Shown here: piece by piece, positions 24,528-34,566 of the stretch
How positions within the stretch are numbered: position 1 is the stretch's first letter
How the letters are laid out: every line of letters starts with the position of its first letter
Assembly (NCBI GenBank): GCA_027858995.1
Contig: JAQIBP010000061.1
Location: forward strand, 1 to 64,000
Reading direction: 5' to 3'
Length of the DNA stretch: 64,000 nucleotides
From: Deltaproteobacteria bacterium
GTDB taxonomy: Bacteria; Desulfobacterota; Desulfobacteria; Desulfobacterales; Desulfobacteraceae
Made by a program: the position numbers and the translations under genes
Notes under the pieces: generated by a model
Seen by the model: the letters and a program-made list of their open reading frames with translations, nothing else
Database searches by the model: none
What the model was told of the DNA's origin: nothing

Positions 24528-26696
24528 TCAATGATATGAAATCAGTTTGTCTTTAAGGCCTGAAAGGCGCAGTGCTGTTTTATTATTATTGAAAGCTGTT
24601 TTAAAGGCATTGGTAGAACCAACAATTATCACAAGATATTTACCACGGGTCAGGGCAGTGTATAAAAGATTTCTCTGAAGCAGAGGGGAATGAGCACTTG
24701 TCAGGGCAATAATGACAGCTGAATATTCGCTGCCCTGGGATTTATGGACAGATATGGCATATGCCAGGGCAAGTTCATCAAGTTCCAGAATATCATATTC
24801 CACAATACGTCCGTCATAATCCACCATAACCTTGCTTTCAGATTGAATAATTTCGTGGACTATACCTATATCCCCGTTAAATACATCTTTTTCATAATTA
24901 TTCTTAAGGTGCATGACCTTATCTTTGGGTTTAAACAGGAAGTCTCTGGTTTTTATGCCTGTTCTGGATTGATTTAATACTTTTTGGAGTTGCTGGTTTA
25001 AGTTTATAGTCCCTGCGGCTCCTCTGTGCATGGGAGTTAAAACCTGTATTTCATTTATATGTGGAAATGCTTTTGGAATTCGTTTTGAACAGAGTTCCAG
25101 AATGGTATCCACAACTTTATCAGGATTGCGGTTTTCAATAAAATAGAATTCAGATAGTTCACCTGCCTCTGTTTTTTCAAAATCAGGCATTCTGCTATTT
25201 CTAATTTCGTGAGAATGCATGATAATGGGGCTTTTTTGAGCCTGCCTGAATATTTTTGTCAAAGAGAAAACTTTTATGCTGTCAGATTCAATAATATCAG
25301 ATAATACATTGCCAGGTCCAACAGAGGGAAGTTGAAATGTATCTCCCACAAGAATCAGGCCTGCTGTGGCCGGCATGGCTTCAAGAGTGTGGTACATAAG
25401 CATTGTATCAACCATTGAGGCTTCGTCCACAATCAACATATCCAGATCAAGGGGATTGACATAATTTTTTTCAAAAGAGTGGTTTTTATGATCAAATCCC
25501 AGAAGTTTGTGCAAAGTAGAGGCTTTTTGCCCTGTTACCTCGGACAGCCTCCTTGCAGCTCGTCCTGTGGGTGCACTTAATATGGTCTTTTTATCCTGCA
25601 TTTTAAATACTTCACACAATGCCCGTATTAATGTTGTTTTACCTGTTCCAGGCCCTCCTGTAATCACCACAATTTTTTCATCCAATACATTTGTGACAGT
25701 ATCTAACTGTTTTGAAGATAATTTTACGGCAAGTTTTGTAAGTATCTCTTCAAGAATTTTATTTTTAGTGATTTTATTGTGTATGACAGGCATTGATAAA
25801 ATGGCTTGTATTCTTGATGCAATACCTGATTCTGCTATGTAAAGCCTTGAAAGATAAATTTTTATATCAGCTGTTTTTTTGCCATCTGGAACGTGTTCCA
25901 TATTGATTTCACCTGAATCAATCAATGCCTCCAAAGCCGGTTCAAACTTATCAGGCTCTACTCCGGATATTCTTGAACCTGATTTAAGAACTTGAGTTTT
26001 CAATCCATAAACATGGCCATCCTGCTCTAAGGATAAAAGTGTATATATAAGGCAGGCCTGAAGCCTGTTTTCATCATCTTTTCTCACTCCTGCTTTTAAG
26101 GCAATTATATCTGCTGTCTTAAACCCAATTTCGGGGATATCTTTGGCAATAATATAGGGATCATTCTGCAGAACATCCATGGCATGGGAACCATAGGTTT
26201 GAAGAATTGCAGCAACATGGTAAACGCCTGCTCCGTTTTCCTGTAAGAATTGCATGACTCTTCTGACTGCATGATGTTTGTTCCATGCCTGCTCAATACG
26301 ATCTTGCTTTGCTCTGCCTATTCCATGAATACTCTTTAATTTGTCAGGCTGGTTTTCTATTATCTCAAGAGTGTTTTCCTGAAAATGATTTACTATCTTG
26401 TCAGCAAGGGATTTGCCAATTCCTTTGATCATGCCGGAACCAAGATATTTCTTTATGCCTGAAACCGTGGCAGGCAGGATAACTTTATAAATTTCTATCT
26501 TAAACTGATCCCCATATTTTGGATGGCTGACCCACTGTCCTGAAACTTCAAGGGTTTCACCTTCAAAGACCTCTGCAAGATATCCAACAACAGTGACAGA
26601 ATCACTGATCCTGTCAATACGAAGTTTTGCAACGGTATAATGATTGTCTGGATTTTGATAGGTGAGGCGTTTTAAGATTCCCTTGATGGTGATCAT
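24528..26696 (-). CDS. recD2: RecD2-type ATP-dependent DNA helicase
   Basis: 722 aa, right for RecD2/TraA-like superfamily 1B helicases that act without RecBC. N-terminal OB-like region (ITIKGILKRLTYQNPDNHYT), helix-hairpin-helix segments (SIHGIGRAKQDRIEQAW), Walker A ITGGPGTGKTTLIRAL (about 345-360), DEASMVD Walker B/motif II (about 424), GDTFQLPSVGPGNVL motif III, and motif VI AYAISVHKSQGSEY with LYTALTRGK. All motifs intact. Role: 5'-3' unwinding in repair or replication restart. Convergent with the USP-receiver gene (25 bases apart). Transcribed 7 bases after gmhB, and probably with rlpA as well. Confidence 0.93.
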   Translation of the reverse strand: MITIKGILKRLTYQNPDNHYTVAKLRIDRISDSVTVVGYLAEVFEGETLEVSGQWVSHPKYGDQFKIEIYKVILPATVSGIKKYLGSGMIKGIGKSLADKIVNHFQENTLEIIENQPDKLKSIHGIGRAKQDRIEQAWNKHHAVRRVMQFLQENGAGVYHVAAILQTYGSHAMDVLQNDPYIIAKDIPEIGFKTADIIALKAGVRKDDENRLQACLIYTLLSLEQDGHVYGLKTQVLKSGSRISGVEPDKFEPALEALIDSGEINMEHVPDGKKTADIKIYLSRLYIAESGIASRIQAILSMPVIHNKITKNKILEEILTKLAVKLSSKQLDTVTNVLDEKIVVITGGPGTGKTTLIRALCEVFKMQDKKTILSAPTGRAARRLSEVTGQKASTLHKLLGFDHKNHSFEKNYVNPLDLDMLIVDEASMVDTMLMYHTLEAMPATAGLILVGDTFQLPSVGPGNVLSDIIESDSIKVFSLTKIFRQAQKSPIIMHSHEIRNSRMPDFEKTEAGELSEFYFIENRNPDKVVDTILELCSKRIPKAFPHINEIQVLTPMHRGAAGTINLNQQLQKVLNQSRTGIKTRDFLFKPKDKVMHLKNNYEKDVFNGDIGIVHEIIQSESKVMVDYDGRIVEYDILELDELALAYAISVHKSQGSEYSAVIIALTSAHSPLLQRNLLYTALTRGKYLVIIVGSTNAFKTAFNNNKTALRLSGLKDKLISYH

Positions 26697-26703
26697 ATAA
26701 AAA

Positions 26704-27249
26704 TTAACTTATTAACCATTGGGCAGCATCATAGAGATCAGAGGCAATATAATCAGGTATGATTTGTTTTTGTAAAAGCTGCTGCTGCGCCTTTATTCCA
26801 TTACCGGTTTGAACCAGAATAGTTTTTTTACATCCGGCATTTAAAGCACATTCAATATCTTTTACACTGTCTCCCACCATGCAGGAGTGTTCAAGGTCAA
26901 GACTGTATTTTTTACAGGCTTTAAAAATAAGTCCGGGTTCTGGTTTTCTGCAGGTACAATTATCTTCAGGGGTATGGGGACAAAAGAAAACACCTTTAAT
27001 CCTGCCGCCTGTTTTTTGAACACCATTTTGCATTTTTTTGAAAATTGCATCAAGAACTTTCCGGCTGATCATATTTCGCCCAATCATGGACTGATTGGTG
27101 ATAACTATTACATTATATCCATGTTTAGTTAAAAGTGCTATTGCTTCAGGACTTCCCGGGATAAATTCAAATTCTGATTCTTTTTTAATATATTGGGGAG
27201 AGTCAATATTGATTACCCCGTCTCGATCCAGAAAAATTGTTTTGTCCAT
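26704..27249 (-). CDS. gmhB: D-glycero-D-manno-heptose 1,7-bisphosphate 7-phosphatase
   Basis: 181 aa from the ATG at 27249 (MDKTIFLDRDGVINIDSPQY); the open frame runs 27 codons further but overlaps the previous gene. HAD-superfamily phosphatase: motif I FLDRDGVIN (nucleophile and acid Asp), motif II VIVITNQSMIGR, zinc loop CPHTPEDNCTCRKP (three Cys plus His), motif III/IV with CRKPEPGLI and MVGDSVKDIECALNAG. The Cys-rich loop is diagnostic for GmhB/HisB-N types. Makes the ADP-heptose precursor for LPS inner core, so the cell should carry heptose-containing LPS. The ribosome binding site is poor; translation may be coupled to rlpA, 13 bases upstream. Confidence 0.88.
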   Translation of the reverse strand: MDKTIFLDRDGVINIDSPQYIKKESEFEFIPGSPEAIALLTKHGYNVIVITNQSMIGRNMISRKVLDAIFKKMQNGVQKTGGRIKGVFFCPHTPEDNCTCRKPEPGLIFKACKKYSLDLEHSCMVGDSVKDIECALNAGCKKTILVQTGNGIKAQQQLLQKQIIPDYIASDLYDAAQWLIS

Positions 27250-27262
27250 AATTTTTATACTT

Positions 27263-28069
27263 TTATTCTGCAACTGCAATAGCTTTATCAAAGCCCTTGG
27301 CAAGAATTTTTTCACTGAATCTTGAAGCATCTTTTAAATTTGTGAATTTACCAATTCTTACCCTGTAGAAAATTCCCCTATAATCGTTGAATGTAACAAT
27401 ATGGGAGTTTTGATATGTTTTTGATAATTTAGATTTATATTTTAAAGCATTGGCTTTAACCTTGAATGCTCCTACCTGAACTGTAAAATTACCTTTCCAG
27501 TAATCAACAGGTTTAAATGAAACAGGGTTTTTTGTTTTTTTGGAATATGATGTGGCTTGCCCCAAAGCAGTGATTCTTACCTTTGCTGTTCCAGAATCCA
27601 CAATACCGATACGTTTTGCTCCTGTATAGGAGAGATCAATTATTCTTCCACGGACAAAAGGGCCGCGGTCATTGATCCTGACAACAATTTTCCGGTTGTT
27701 TTTAAGATTGTGAACACTTACCCAGGTATTAACGGGCAGAGTTTTATGGGCAGCTGTCATGGCGTACATATTGTAGGTTTCACCATTGGAAGTTTTTCTG
27801 CCATGGAATTTACTGCCATACCATGATGCAATCCCTGTTTGTGCAAATCCACTTGCACTTGCAATTGGAGTATATTTAACCCCTTTTATTTTATAGGGTT
27901 TCTGCGTCCCGGTTTTATTTCCTGAAGATGGGGAAGGAGTTTTATAAGTCGGTGTTTTTGAAGGAGGAATATGACTTGAACCATATTCATATTGTTTGTC
28001 AAGTGCGCTGGAACATCCAAAAAAACTCAGGATTAGCAATATCAGAATTTGATAAATTATAGTTTTCAA
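27263..28069 (-). CDS. rlpA: RlpA-family septal-ring lytic transglycosylase lipoprotein with SPOR domain
   Basis: 268 aa when started at the TTG (28067-28069), which has CAGGA 8 bases upstream and gives a clean lipoprotein signal (MKTIIYQILILLILSFFGC). The longer ATG frame (28159) would bury the signal behind 30 residues. The double-psi beta-barrel RlpA domain spans about 70-165: GIASWYGSKFHGRKTSNGE, AMTAAHKTLPVNTWV and RINDRGPFVRGRIIDLS, with the catalytic Asp in NDRGPF. A C-terminal SPOR domain (FTVQVGAFKVKANALKYKSK) binds denuded septal glycans. Probably an outer-membrane lipoprotein. Confidence 0.88.
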   Translation of the reverse strand: MKTIIYQILILLILSFFGCSSALDKQYEYGSSHIPPSKTPTYKTPSPSSGNKTGTQKPYKIKGVKYTPIASASGFAQTGIASWYGSKFHGRKTSNGETYNMYAMTAAHKTLPVNTWVSVHNLKNNRKIVVRINDRGPFVRGRIIDLSYTGAKRIGIVDSGTAKVRITALGQATSYSKKTKNPVSFKPVDYWKGNFTVQVGAFKVKANALKYKSKLSKTYQNSHIVTFNDYRGIFYRVRIGKFTNLKDASRFSEKILAKGFDKAIAVAE

Positions 28070-28173
28070 AAAAATTTCCTGTATATAACAATCATGCCCT
28101 GTCAAGTAAACATAATGAAAGCTATTAATTTTGAGATTAACAACCTCACAACTCACCACTCAAATCTCAAATC

Positions 28174-30525
28174 TCACTCAAGTGCAAACTCCAAAACATT
28201 TTTCATCTTATCTATAAAGTGAAATTCAATGGAATCTTTTATATAATCCGGTATATCTTCCATATCTTTTTTATTCCATAACGGCAGAATAATTTCTCTG
28301 ATTCCCGTTCTGTGTGCTGCAATAACTTTGTCTTTAATTCCTCCCACAGGAAGGACCTCTCCTCTAAGTGTAATCTCACCTGACATGGCCAGACGTTTTT
28401 TCACACGTCTCCCTGTCATAAGGGAAACAAGACATGTCAACATTGCCACACCGGCTGAAGGACCATCTTTGGGAATGGATCCTTCAGGTACATGGATATG
28501 AAGAGTATGGTCACTGAAAAAAGATTCATCAATGTGATTTTTTTTTGCATTAGCTCGGATAAAACTTAGGGCAGTGGTAGCAGATTCTTTCATGACATCT
28601 CCAAGCTGCCCTGTCAAGGTAAGCCCCTGCCTGCCTTTCATTGCTACAGCCTCTATAAACAGGATCTCTCCTCCATAGGGTGTCCAGGCAAGTCCTATAA
28701 CGACTCCGGGGCTCTTAATTTTCAAGGCCATATCCGGCATGTTGGAAGCCGGACCTAAAATTGGATGCAGGTCTTTTTGTCTTATATCAAGATAGTCTGC
28801 TTCTCCTTCGGCGATTTTACTTGCAACCCCCCGGCACACTGCTCCAATCTTCCTTTCAAGATTTCGCAAGCCTGATTCTCTTGTATATCCTGTAATAATC
28901 TTTTTAATGGCCCCGGGTGTAAACTTTATCTGGCTTGATTTAAGACCGTTGGCCTCTCTTTGTCTTGGAATAAGATACCGGGTGGCAATTTTTAATTTAT
29001 CAACTTCAGTGTAGCCATTTAATTCAAGAACTTCCATTCTATCCCGCAGGGGTGCTGGAATAGTGTGAAGTACATTTGCAGTGGTTAAAAATATTACATC
29101 GGAAAGATCAAAGGCAACATCAAGATAATTATCTGAAAAAGAAAAATTTTGTTCCGGATCAAGGACTTCAAGAAGAGCAGAAGAGGGATCTCCATGGTAT
29201 GATGAACTTACCTTGTCAATTTCATCAAGCATAAATACAGGATTATTTGTACCTGCTTTTCTTAAATGCTGAATAATTCTTCCAGGGAGTGCACCCACAT
29301 AGGTTCTTCTGTGGCCTCTTATTTCTGCTTCATCACGAACTCCACCAAGGGCAATCCTGACAAATTCTCTGCCAAGAGCTCTCGCAATGGACATGCCAAG
29401 TGATGTTTTTCCGGTTCCAGGCGGGCCTGCAAAACAGAGTATGGGACCTTTGGAATCATTTTTTAACTTTCGCACAGCAAGATACTCAAGGATTCTTTTT
29501 TTGGGTTTCTCAAGACCATAATGGTCATTATTCAGTATTTTTCTTGCCTCTTTAATATCAAGCCTGTCTTTCGAGCTTTCATTCCATGGTAAAGAGGTCA
29601 GCCAGTCAAGATAGCTTGAGGCAACTACATATTCAGAAGAGGAAGGATGCATCCTTGCCAGGCGCTGCAATTCACGTTCAGCTTCTTTGAGTGCCTCTTC
29701 CGGTAAACCCTTTTCTTCAATTTTTGCCCGGTATTCTTTTATTTCAACACTCTCTTCTTCAGTTTCCCCCAACTCTTCTTTGATAGCTTTAAGCTGCTGG
29801 CGAAGATAATATTCTCTTTGGCGTTTATCCATATCTTCTTTTACCTGGGTCTGGATTTTTGAACCCATTTCAAGAATTTCCAATTGATCATTGGCAAGAC
29901 GAGTCACTTTTTTCAAACGTTTATTGGCATCAATAAGCTCCAGCACTTTTTGCTTCTCTATTACCGGGGCATTTATAGTGGATGCCACCATATCAGCAAG
30001 AACACTGGGTTCTTGTATGGTGCTGACCATGTGACCCATTTCTACAGGAAGCCCTGGGGATAACACTATTATCTTTTTATACTGCTCAATTATATTAGAC
30101 ATCAAAGCCCTGTTTTCTTTGTTCCTGTCAGCATTTTTACTCTCCAGGACATTGATTTCAGCCTGCATATACTGTCTGTTGTTTAAGAATTTTTTGACCT
30201 TGAAACGGTTCATGCCCTGGATTAATATCTGAGCTTTATCATCTTCCATTTTGGACATTTTTAAAATAGTTGCTACGGTACCTATACGGTGAAGGTCATC
30301 TGAGGTATGCCTTGAGTTCATGTCAGATCTTTTGGATAAAAGCAAACCCAGCATTCTGTTCCCAGCCATTGCTTTATCAATCAGTCCTATCATTTCCTGT
30401 TGAATCAAAACCAGGGGCAGCACCATTTTGGGGAACAGGTTGGTATCAACAATGGGCAGGATGGGAAGAATATCCGGAATGTTATCTAATGATATATTGG
30501 GTGAGGGATGTTTGAGGTCATCCAT
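28174..30525 (-). CDS. lon: ATP-dependent protease Lon
   Basis: 783 aa from the ATG at 30525; a TTG three codons earlier (30534) is closer to AAGGA and is an alternative. N-terminal substrate-binding domain with LPILPIVDTNLFPKMVLPLV, coiled middle region (RQREYYLRQQLKAIKEELGE), AAA+ module with GPPGTGKTS (about 355), Walker B VFMLDEIDKV, and the Lon peptidase domain with catalytic Ser in PKDGPSAGVAM and Lys in GGIKDKVIAAHR (Ser-Lys dyad). Complete and full length. Follows the hsp20 gene by 32 bases, so chaperone and protease are probably induced together. Confidence 0.95.
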   Translation of the reverse strand: MDDLKHPSPNISLDNIPDILPILPIVDTNLFPKMVLPLVLIQQEMIGLIDKAMAGNRMLGLLLSKRSDMNSRHTSDDLHRIGTVATILKMSKMEDDKAQILIQGMNRFKVKKFLNNRQYMQAEINVLESKNADRNKENRALMSNIIEQYKKIIVLSPGLPVEMGHMVSTIQEPSVLADMVASTINAPVIEKQKVLELIDANKRLKKVTRLANDQLEILEMGSKIQTQVKEDMDKRQREYYLRQQLKAIKEELGETEEESVEIKEYRAKIEEKGLPEEALKEAERELQRLARMHPSSSEYVVASSYLDWLTSLPWNESSKDRLDIKEARKILNNDHYGLEKPKKRILEYLAVRKLKNDSKGPILCFAGPPGTGKTSLGMSIARALGREFVRIALGGVRDEAEIRGHRRTYVGALPGRIIQHLRKAGTNNPVFMLDEIDKVSSSYHGDPSSALLEVLDPEQNFSFSDNYLDVAFDLSDVIFLTTANVLHTIPAPLRDRMEVLELNGYTEVDKLKIATRYLIPRQREANGLKSSQIKFTPGAIKKIITGYTRESGLRNLERKIGAVCRGVASKIAEGEADYLDIRQKDLHPILGPASNMPDMALKIKSPGVVIGLAWTPYGGEILFIEAVAMKGRQGLTLTGQLGDVMKESATTALSFIRANAKKNHIDESFFSDHTLHIHVPEGSIPKDGPSAGVAMLTCLVSLMTGRRVKKRLAMSGEITLRGEVLPVGGIKDKVIAAHRTGIREIILPLWNKKDMEDIPDYIKDSIEFHFIDKMKNVLEFALE

Positions 30526-30557
30526 TATTTTCAAGGTTCCTTTTTGGAATCTATGAC

Positions 30558-31010
30558 TTAAATAAAATCTATGGAAATATTTTTTTTGCTCGTGATATTC
30601 TTTTTTAACAGTTTTCCTAAGGAAAGCTCAAGAAATCCATTGGAAAATACAGCTGATACTTTTGCAACATCAATCACACTCGGCAGGTATAAAACCCGCT
30701 CAAACTGTCCGAATTGAATTTCTGCAAGTCTGTAAGTGGCAGTTCTGTCAGGGTGATGACTGTTTCTGCTGCCTGTTATCTTGACAGCTTTATTGCTTAC
30801 TTCAACAATAATATCTTCTTTGTTTACACCTGATATCTCTGCATGGATAATAATTTCTGTTCTTGTTTCAAATATGTCCATCTGGGGCTTCCAGATTTGT
30901 TTTGAAAAACAAAACATGGGATTGACAGTCTGAAACATCTCTTCAAAAGATTTTTCTGTTGTCTTCTGTGCTTCTATGTGATCTCCAAACCGAATTTTTA
31001 TATGCTTCAT
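30558..31010 (-). CDS. Small heat-shock protein, Hsp20/alpha-crystallin family
   Basis: 150 aa. The alpha-crystallin domain covers about 45-140: IIIHAEISGVNKEDIIVEVS, VKITGSR, then FERVLYLPSVIDVAKVSAVF and NGFLELSLGK; the closing GxLxL is present as GFLELSL. The N-terminal arm contains FSKQIWKPQMDIFETRTE. ATP-independent holdase forming oligomers in the cytoplasm. First gene of the hsp20-lon pair on the minus strand. No CIRCE or other heat-shock operator was recognised upstream. Confidence 0.93.
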   Translation of the reverse strand: MKHIKIRFGDHIEAQKTTEKSFEEMFQTVNPMFCFSKQIWKPQMDIFETRTEIIIHAEISGVNKEDIIVEVSNKAVKITGSRNSHHPDRTATYRLAEIQFGQFERVLYLPSVIDVAKVSAVFSNGFLELSLGKLLKKNITSKKNISIDFI

Positions 31011-31094
31011 ATATGACTCCTGATAATACCATCAAACCAGATCATCTGATGATCTATTAAGAATACCATTTGACTTGGAATTTGTAAAGTTTAT

Positions 31095-32693
31095 TCAGAT
31101 TTTATCCAAAATTTTTCTAAGGGCATGAGAAAATTCATTCAGGGAAAAGGGTTTTCGAATAAACCCCTGGCATCCCTGATTTAGCAAGTCTTCTATTTCA
31201 CCATCCACTGTATATCCCGTGGATATCAATATCTTAGAATTTTTATGAATCTTTTTAATTTCTGCAAAGGCTTGTCTACCATTCATTCCAGGCATGATCA
31301 GATCCAGAACAACCAAAGAGATTTTATCTTTATGGATTTTAAATATTTCAACAGCCTCTAAACCATCTCTTGCCACAAGGGGCTTATACCCTAATTTCTC
31401 TAAAAAACTTTTCCCGATATTTACAACTTCTTCCTCATCATCAACCAGTAATATAGTTTCCGATCCTTCCTGCATTTGTGTAATGTCATGGGACTCCTCA
31501 ACGGTTTTTTGTACCTCAGTATTATCAGATTTTGGCAGCCACACATGAAAACTTGCGCCTTCTCCTATATTGCTGTCAACAAGAATAAAACCACCATGGT
31601 TTTTTACAATACCATAAACAGTTGACAAACCAAGCCCCCGGCCTTTTTTATCATCAGTGCCTTTTGTAGAGAAAAACGGGTCAAAAACTCTTGTCTGAGT
31701 TTCCTGATCCATACCAATACCAGTGTCTTTTATGGTCACCTTAATATATGGACCTGGATGAACCTTAAAAGGGTATTCATGATTTTCGTCAATAACTTTG
31801 TTTTGAGTTTTAATAAAAATATCACCCTGCTCCGGCATTGCCTGGGAAGCATTGATTAAAAGATTCACAAAGACCTGCTCAAGCTGGGTGTTATCTGCAT
31901 CAACAAGATGCAGGTATTCATCATAGCATTCATGCACCACAATATCTTTTCTAGTGGGAGCAAATATTTTTAAAGCAAGAGGGATCAATTCATTAATGTT
32001 GAGTGCAGAAATCTTATATTTCCCCCCCCGTGCAAAACCAAGCAGGTGCTTTGTAAGATCTGCAGCTGTTTTCACAAGTCGTCCTATATGTTTTGTATGG
32101 GATTTAACTTTTTCGACAGCTTTAATATCAATCTGCATTAAAGAGAGATGTCCCTGTATCCCCATTAAAATATTATTGAAATCATGGGATATTCCTCCTG
32201 CCAGCACCCCGATTGCTTCCATTTTCTGGGCTTGCTGAAGCTGAATCTGGAGTATTTTAAGTTCTGAAATATCAGTGATAACGAAAATAAATCCCTTTGA
32301 AGGATCTTGTTTATCAAGTCTTGAAACCCTGATCCTGCAGTGTAAAAAGGTGCCGTCCTTTTTTACAAGTTTTGTTTCAACAAGCCCTTTGTCATGTATA
32401 TCTAATTTGGAATAGAGATCTATTCCGACTCTCTCATACTCTTGCTGGTCGGCATAAAAATTTCTTGTATTTTTACCTATTAAACAATTTGACTCATGAC
32501 CAAGCATTGAACATAAATTATCATTGGTCCAGTAAAGAACCCTGTTTCTAATTATTCCAATGCCTGCAGGTGTGAAATCAAACACTGCCTGTATTTCCCC
32601 GGGACTTAAAAACCGGCCGTTTTCATTGGACAACGACCATAACTCTGACTGATCTCTGGATTTTTTCTCAAAACTGTTAGAATCTACTTCCAA
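31095..32693 (-). CDS. PAS hybrid histidine kinase with C-terminal receiver
   Basis: 532 aa, no membrane helices. PAS domain about 30-150 (FDFTPAGIGIIRNRVLYWTN, closing GFIFVITDISELK). DHp with LAGGISHDFNNILMGIQGHL (His about 170), the type in which Asp-Phe follows the His. ATPase domain: N box QVFVNLLINASQAMPEQGDI, G1 TIKDTGIGMDQETQTRVFDP, G2 KKGRGLGLSTVYG. Receiver at about 410-530: ILLVDDEEEVVNIG, Asp in VVLDLIMPGMNG, Lys in FIRKPFS. Complete hybrid kinase for a multistep relay; its histidine phosphotransferase partner is not nearby. Not obviously in an operon with hsp20, which is 84 bases away. Confidence 0.92.
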   Translation of the reverse strand: MEVDSNSFEKKSRDQSELWSLSNENGRFLSPGEIQAVFDFTPAGIGIIRNRVLYWTNDNLCSMLGHESNCLIGKNTRNFYADQQEYERVGIDLYSKLDIHDKGLVETKLVKKDGTFLHCRIRVSRLDKQDPSKGFIFVITDISELKILQIQLQQAQKMEAIGVLAGGISHDFNNILMGIQGHLSLMQIDIKAVEKVKSHTKHIGRLVKTAADLTKHLLGFARGGKYKISALNINELIPLALKIFAPTRKDIVVHECYDEYLHLVDADNTQLEQVFVNLLINASQAMPEQGDIFIKTQNKVIDENHEYPFKVHPGPYIKVTIKDTGIGMDQETQTRVFDPFFSTKGTDDKKGRGLGLSTVYGIVKNHGGFILVDSNIGEGASFHVWLPKSDNTEVQKTVEESHDITQMQEGSETILLVDDEEEVVNIGKSFLEKLGYKPLVARDGLEAVEIFKIHKDKISLVVLDLIMPGMNGRQAFAEIKKIHKNSKILISTGYTVDGEIEDLLNQGCQGFIRKPFSLNEFSHALRKILDKI

Positions 32694-32799
32694 TAGAAAT
32701 CACCTTTGGCGGTTTCATGATTTGACTGATTGTTGACTATCTGTTAAGTAAAGCAAATTTTTTAAAAAAAAACAAGAGAATAGTGAAAGAGAATAGTGA

Positions 32800-34383
32800 A
32801 TGATTGTTAAAAAAAATATCCAATTTCTGCTTAAATACTATCCTGCCTTGATAAGCGGTCTTTTATTAACCTTATCTTTTCCTGATAGCAATATTGCCTG
32901 GCTTGCTTTTTTTGCCCTGGTTCCCCTTCTTGTGTCTATACAATCCATGACACATAAAGAATCATTTTATGCTGGTTTTATTACAGGAATTTTCTTTTTT
33001 TTGACCCTTATTTACTGGATTGTTCCAACTATTCATGTCTATGGAGGGCTTCACCTGATTCTTGCCTTTGGTGTACTTACACTTTTATGTCTGTACCTTG
33101 CTTTATATCCTGCAGTTTTTGCTTTTACCCTGAAAAAATTGCGGTACGGGTCATATACGCCTTTATTGGCAGCATGCATCTGGACAGGACTTGAATATAT
33201 CAGAACATATGTGTTTACAGGTTTTTCATGGGGAACTTTAGGCTACAGCCAGTATGAGAACCTGGCATTAATCCAGATTGCCGATTTTACAGGTGTTTAT
33301 GGAGTCTCCTTTCTTATAATCCTTGTAAATAGTTCTCTGGCGGTTCTCTATATGAATTTTAAAAAAAAAATAGCAGGACAATATATTATTCCGGTTATTT
33401 ATACTACTGTTCTGGTTATTGGTGTTTATATATACGGCAGTCAAAAAATTAATAATATTGATTCTCAAATTAAAAAAGCTAAAAAAATAACAATAAGTAT
33501 TATTCAAGGGAATATCAAACAAGATTTAAAATGGAGTGATGAATTTAAGATCCATACCATTGAAAAATATATTCAGCTTTCAAAAAGCCAGATTAAGAAA
33601 AACCCTGATCTTGTTATATGGCCGGAAACAGCCCTGCCATTTTATTACGGGTTTGACAGAGTATTATCAAACCATGTGAATCAATGTGTTAAATCATCAA
33701 AAACAAATTTTCTTATTGGAAGCCCGGCATTTGAACTTGATAAAGAGGATACAAAGTTTTATAACAGGGCATATATGCTTGATAGGTTTGCTGATATTAC
33801 AGGGACTTACGACAAGAACCATCTTGTGCCCTTTGGAGAATATGTGCCTTTTGGAGACTACCTGACTTTTCTTGGAAAAATCACTGCCCAGGCAGGAAAT
33901 TTTTCTGCTGGAGATCGGGCCTTTTTACCCCTTCAATTCAACAATCATAACCTGAAGGTCAAACGTAACCTGGATGTCATACATAAAACCGGAGTTCTCA
34001 TCTGTTTTGAAATTTTGTTTCCTTCCATTTCCTCAAAGTTTGTAAAAAATGGAGCTGATATGCTTACCACAATAACAAATGATGCCTGGTTTGGACAGAG
34101 TTCTGCTGCCATGCAGCATTTTTCCATTGCAGTATTCAGGGCTGTTGAAAATCGCAGAACACTGGCAAGAGCAGCAAACACAGGGATTTCAGGATTTATT
34201 GACCCTAAAGGAAAAATTATTAAAACAACATCTTTATTCAAAGAGACAGCAGTTACCCGACAGGTTCCTGTTTTAAATAGTCTCAGTTTTTATACAACAC
34301 ATGGTGATGTCTTTGCCATAGGCTCAATTCTTGTCACTCTTGCCTTCCTTGCCTGGATATTTATCTTAAGAAAATTCACATAA
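32800..34383 (+). CDS. lnt: Apolipoprotein N-acyltransferase
   Basis: 527 aa with six to seven N-terminal membrane helices (about 10-210), a periplasmic nitrilase domain (about 225-485) and a final helix. It adds the third acyl chain to lipoproteins. Catalytic triad visible as Glu in VIWPETALPF, Lys in YDKNHLVPFGEYVPFGDYL and Cys in GVLICFEILFPS; the usual ICYE is ICFE here. Also NDAWFGQSSAAMQH and FRAVENRRTLARAANTGISG, both Lnt hallmarks. Its presence agrees with the several lipoproteins predicted in the window. Divergent from the hybrid kinase; the promoter region of about 100 bases is shared. Confidence 0.94.
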   Translation: MIVKKNIQFLLKYYPALISGLLLTLSFPDSNIAWLAFFALVPLLVSIQSMTHKESFYAGFITGIFFFLTLIYWIVPTIHVYGGLHLILAFGVLTLLCLYLALYPAVFAFTLKKLRYGSYTPLLAACIWTGLEYIRTYVFTGFSWGTLGYSQYENLALIQIADFTGVYGVSFLIILVNSSLAVLYMNFKKKIAGQYIIPVIYTTVLVIGVYIYGSQKINNIDSQIKKAKKITISIIQGNIKQDLKWSDEFKIHTIEKYIQLSKSQIKKNPDLVIWPETALPFYYGFDRVLSNHVNQCVKSSKTNFLIGSPAFELDKEDTKFYNRAYMLDRFADITGTYDKNHLVPFGEYVPFGDYLTFLGKITAQAGNFSAGDRAFLPLQFNNHNLKVKRNLDVIHKTGVLICFEILFPSISSKFVKNGADMLTTITNDAWFGQSSAAMQHFSIAVFRAVENRRTLARAANTGISGFIDPKGKIIKTTSLFKETAVTRQVPVLNSLSFYTTHGDVFAIGSILVTLAFLAWIFILRKFT

Positions 34384-34566
34384 CCGTTCCACGAATCAGG
34401 CTCTGTAAGCAAAACCCAAATGCGCCCGCAAGGTGAACTGACCTCCACTGGAAATTGTAGTAAATATTCAGCTTCTTGCAAAAAATATGATTTTCATGTT
34501 AAAAAGATTCATAACTTTTGATGATTCAGGATTAAAGCCAGTTTGATGACTAACAGGAGAAATAAA

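Noticed and set aside
28070-28159. Longer ATG start for the RlpA gene
   Set aside because: It would put 30 polar residues before the lipoprotein signal; the TTG at 28069 has a well-placed CAGGA.
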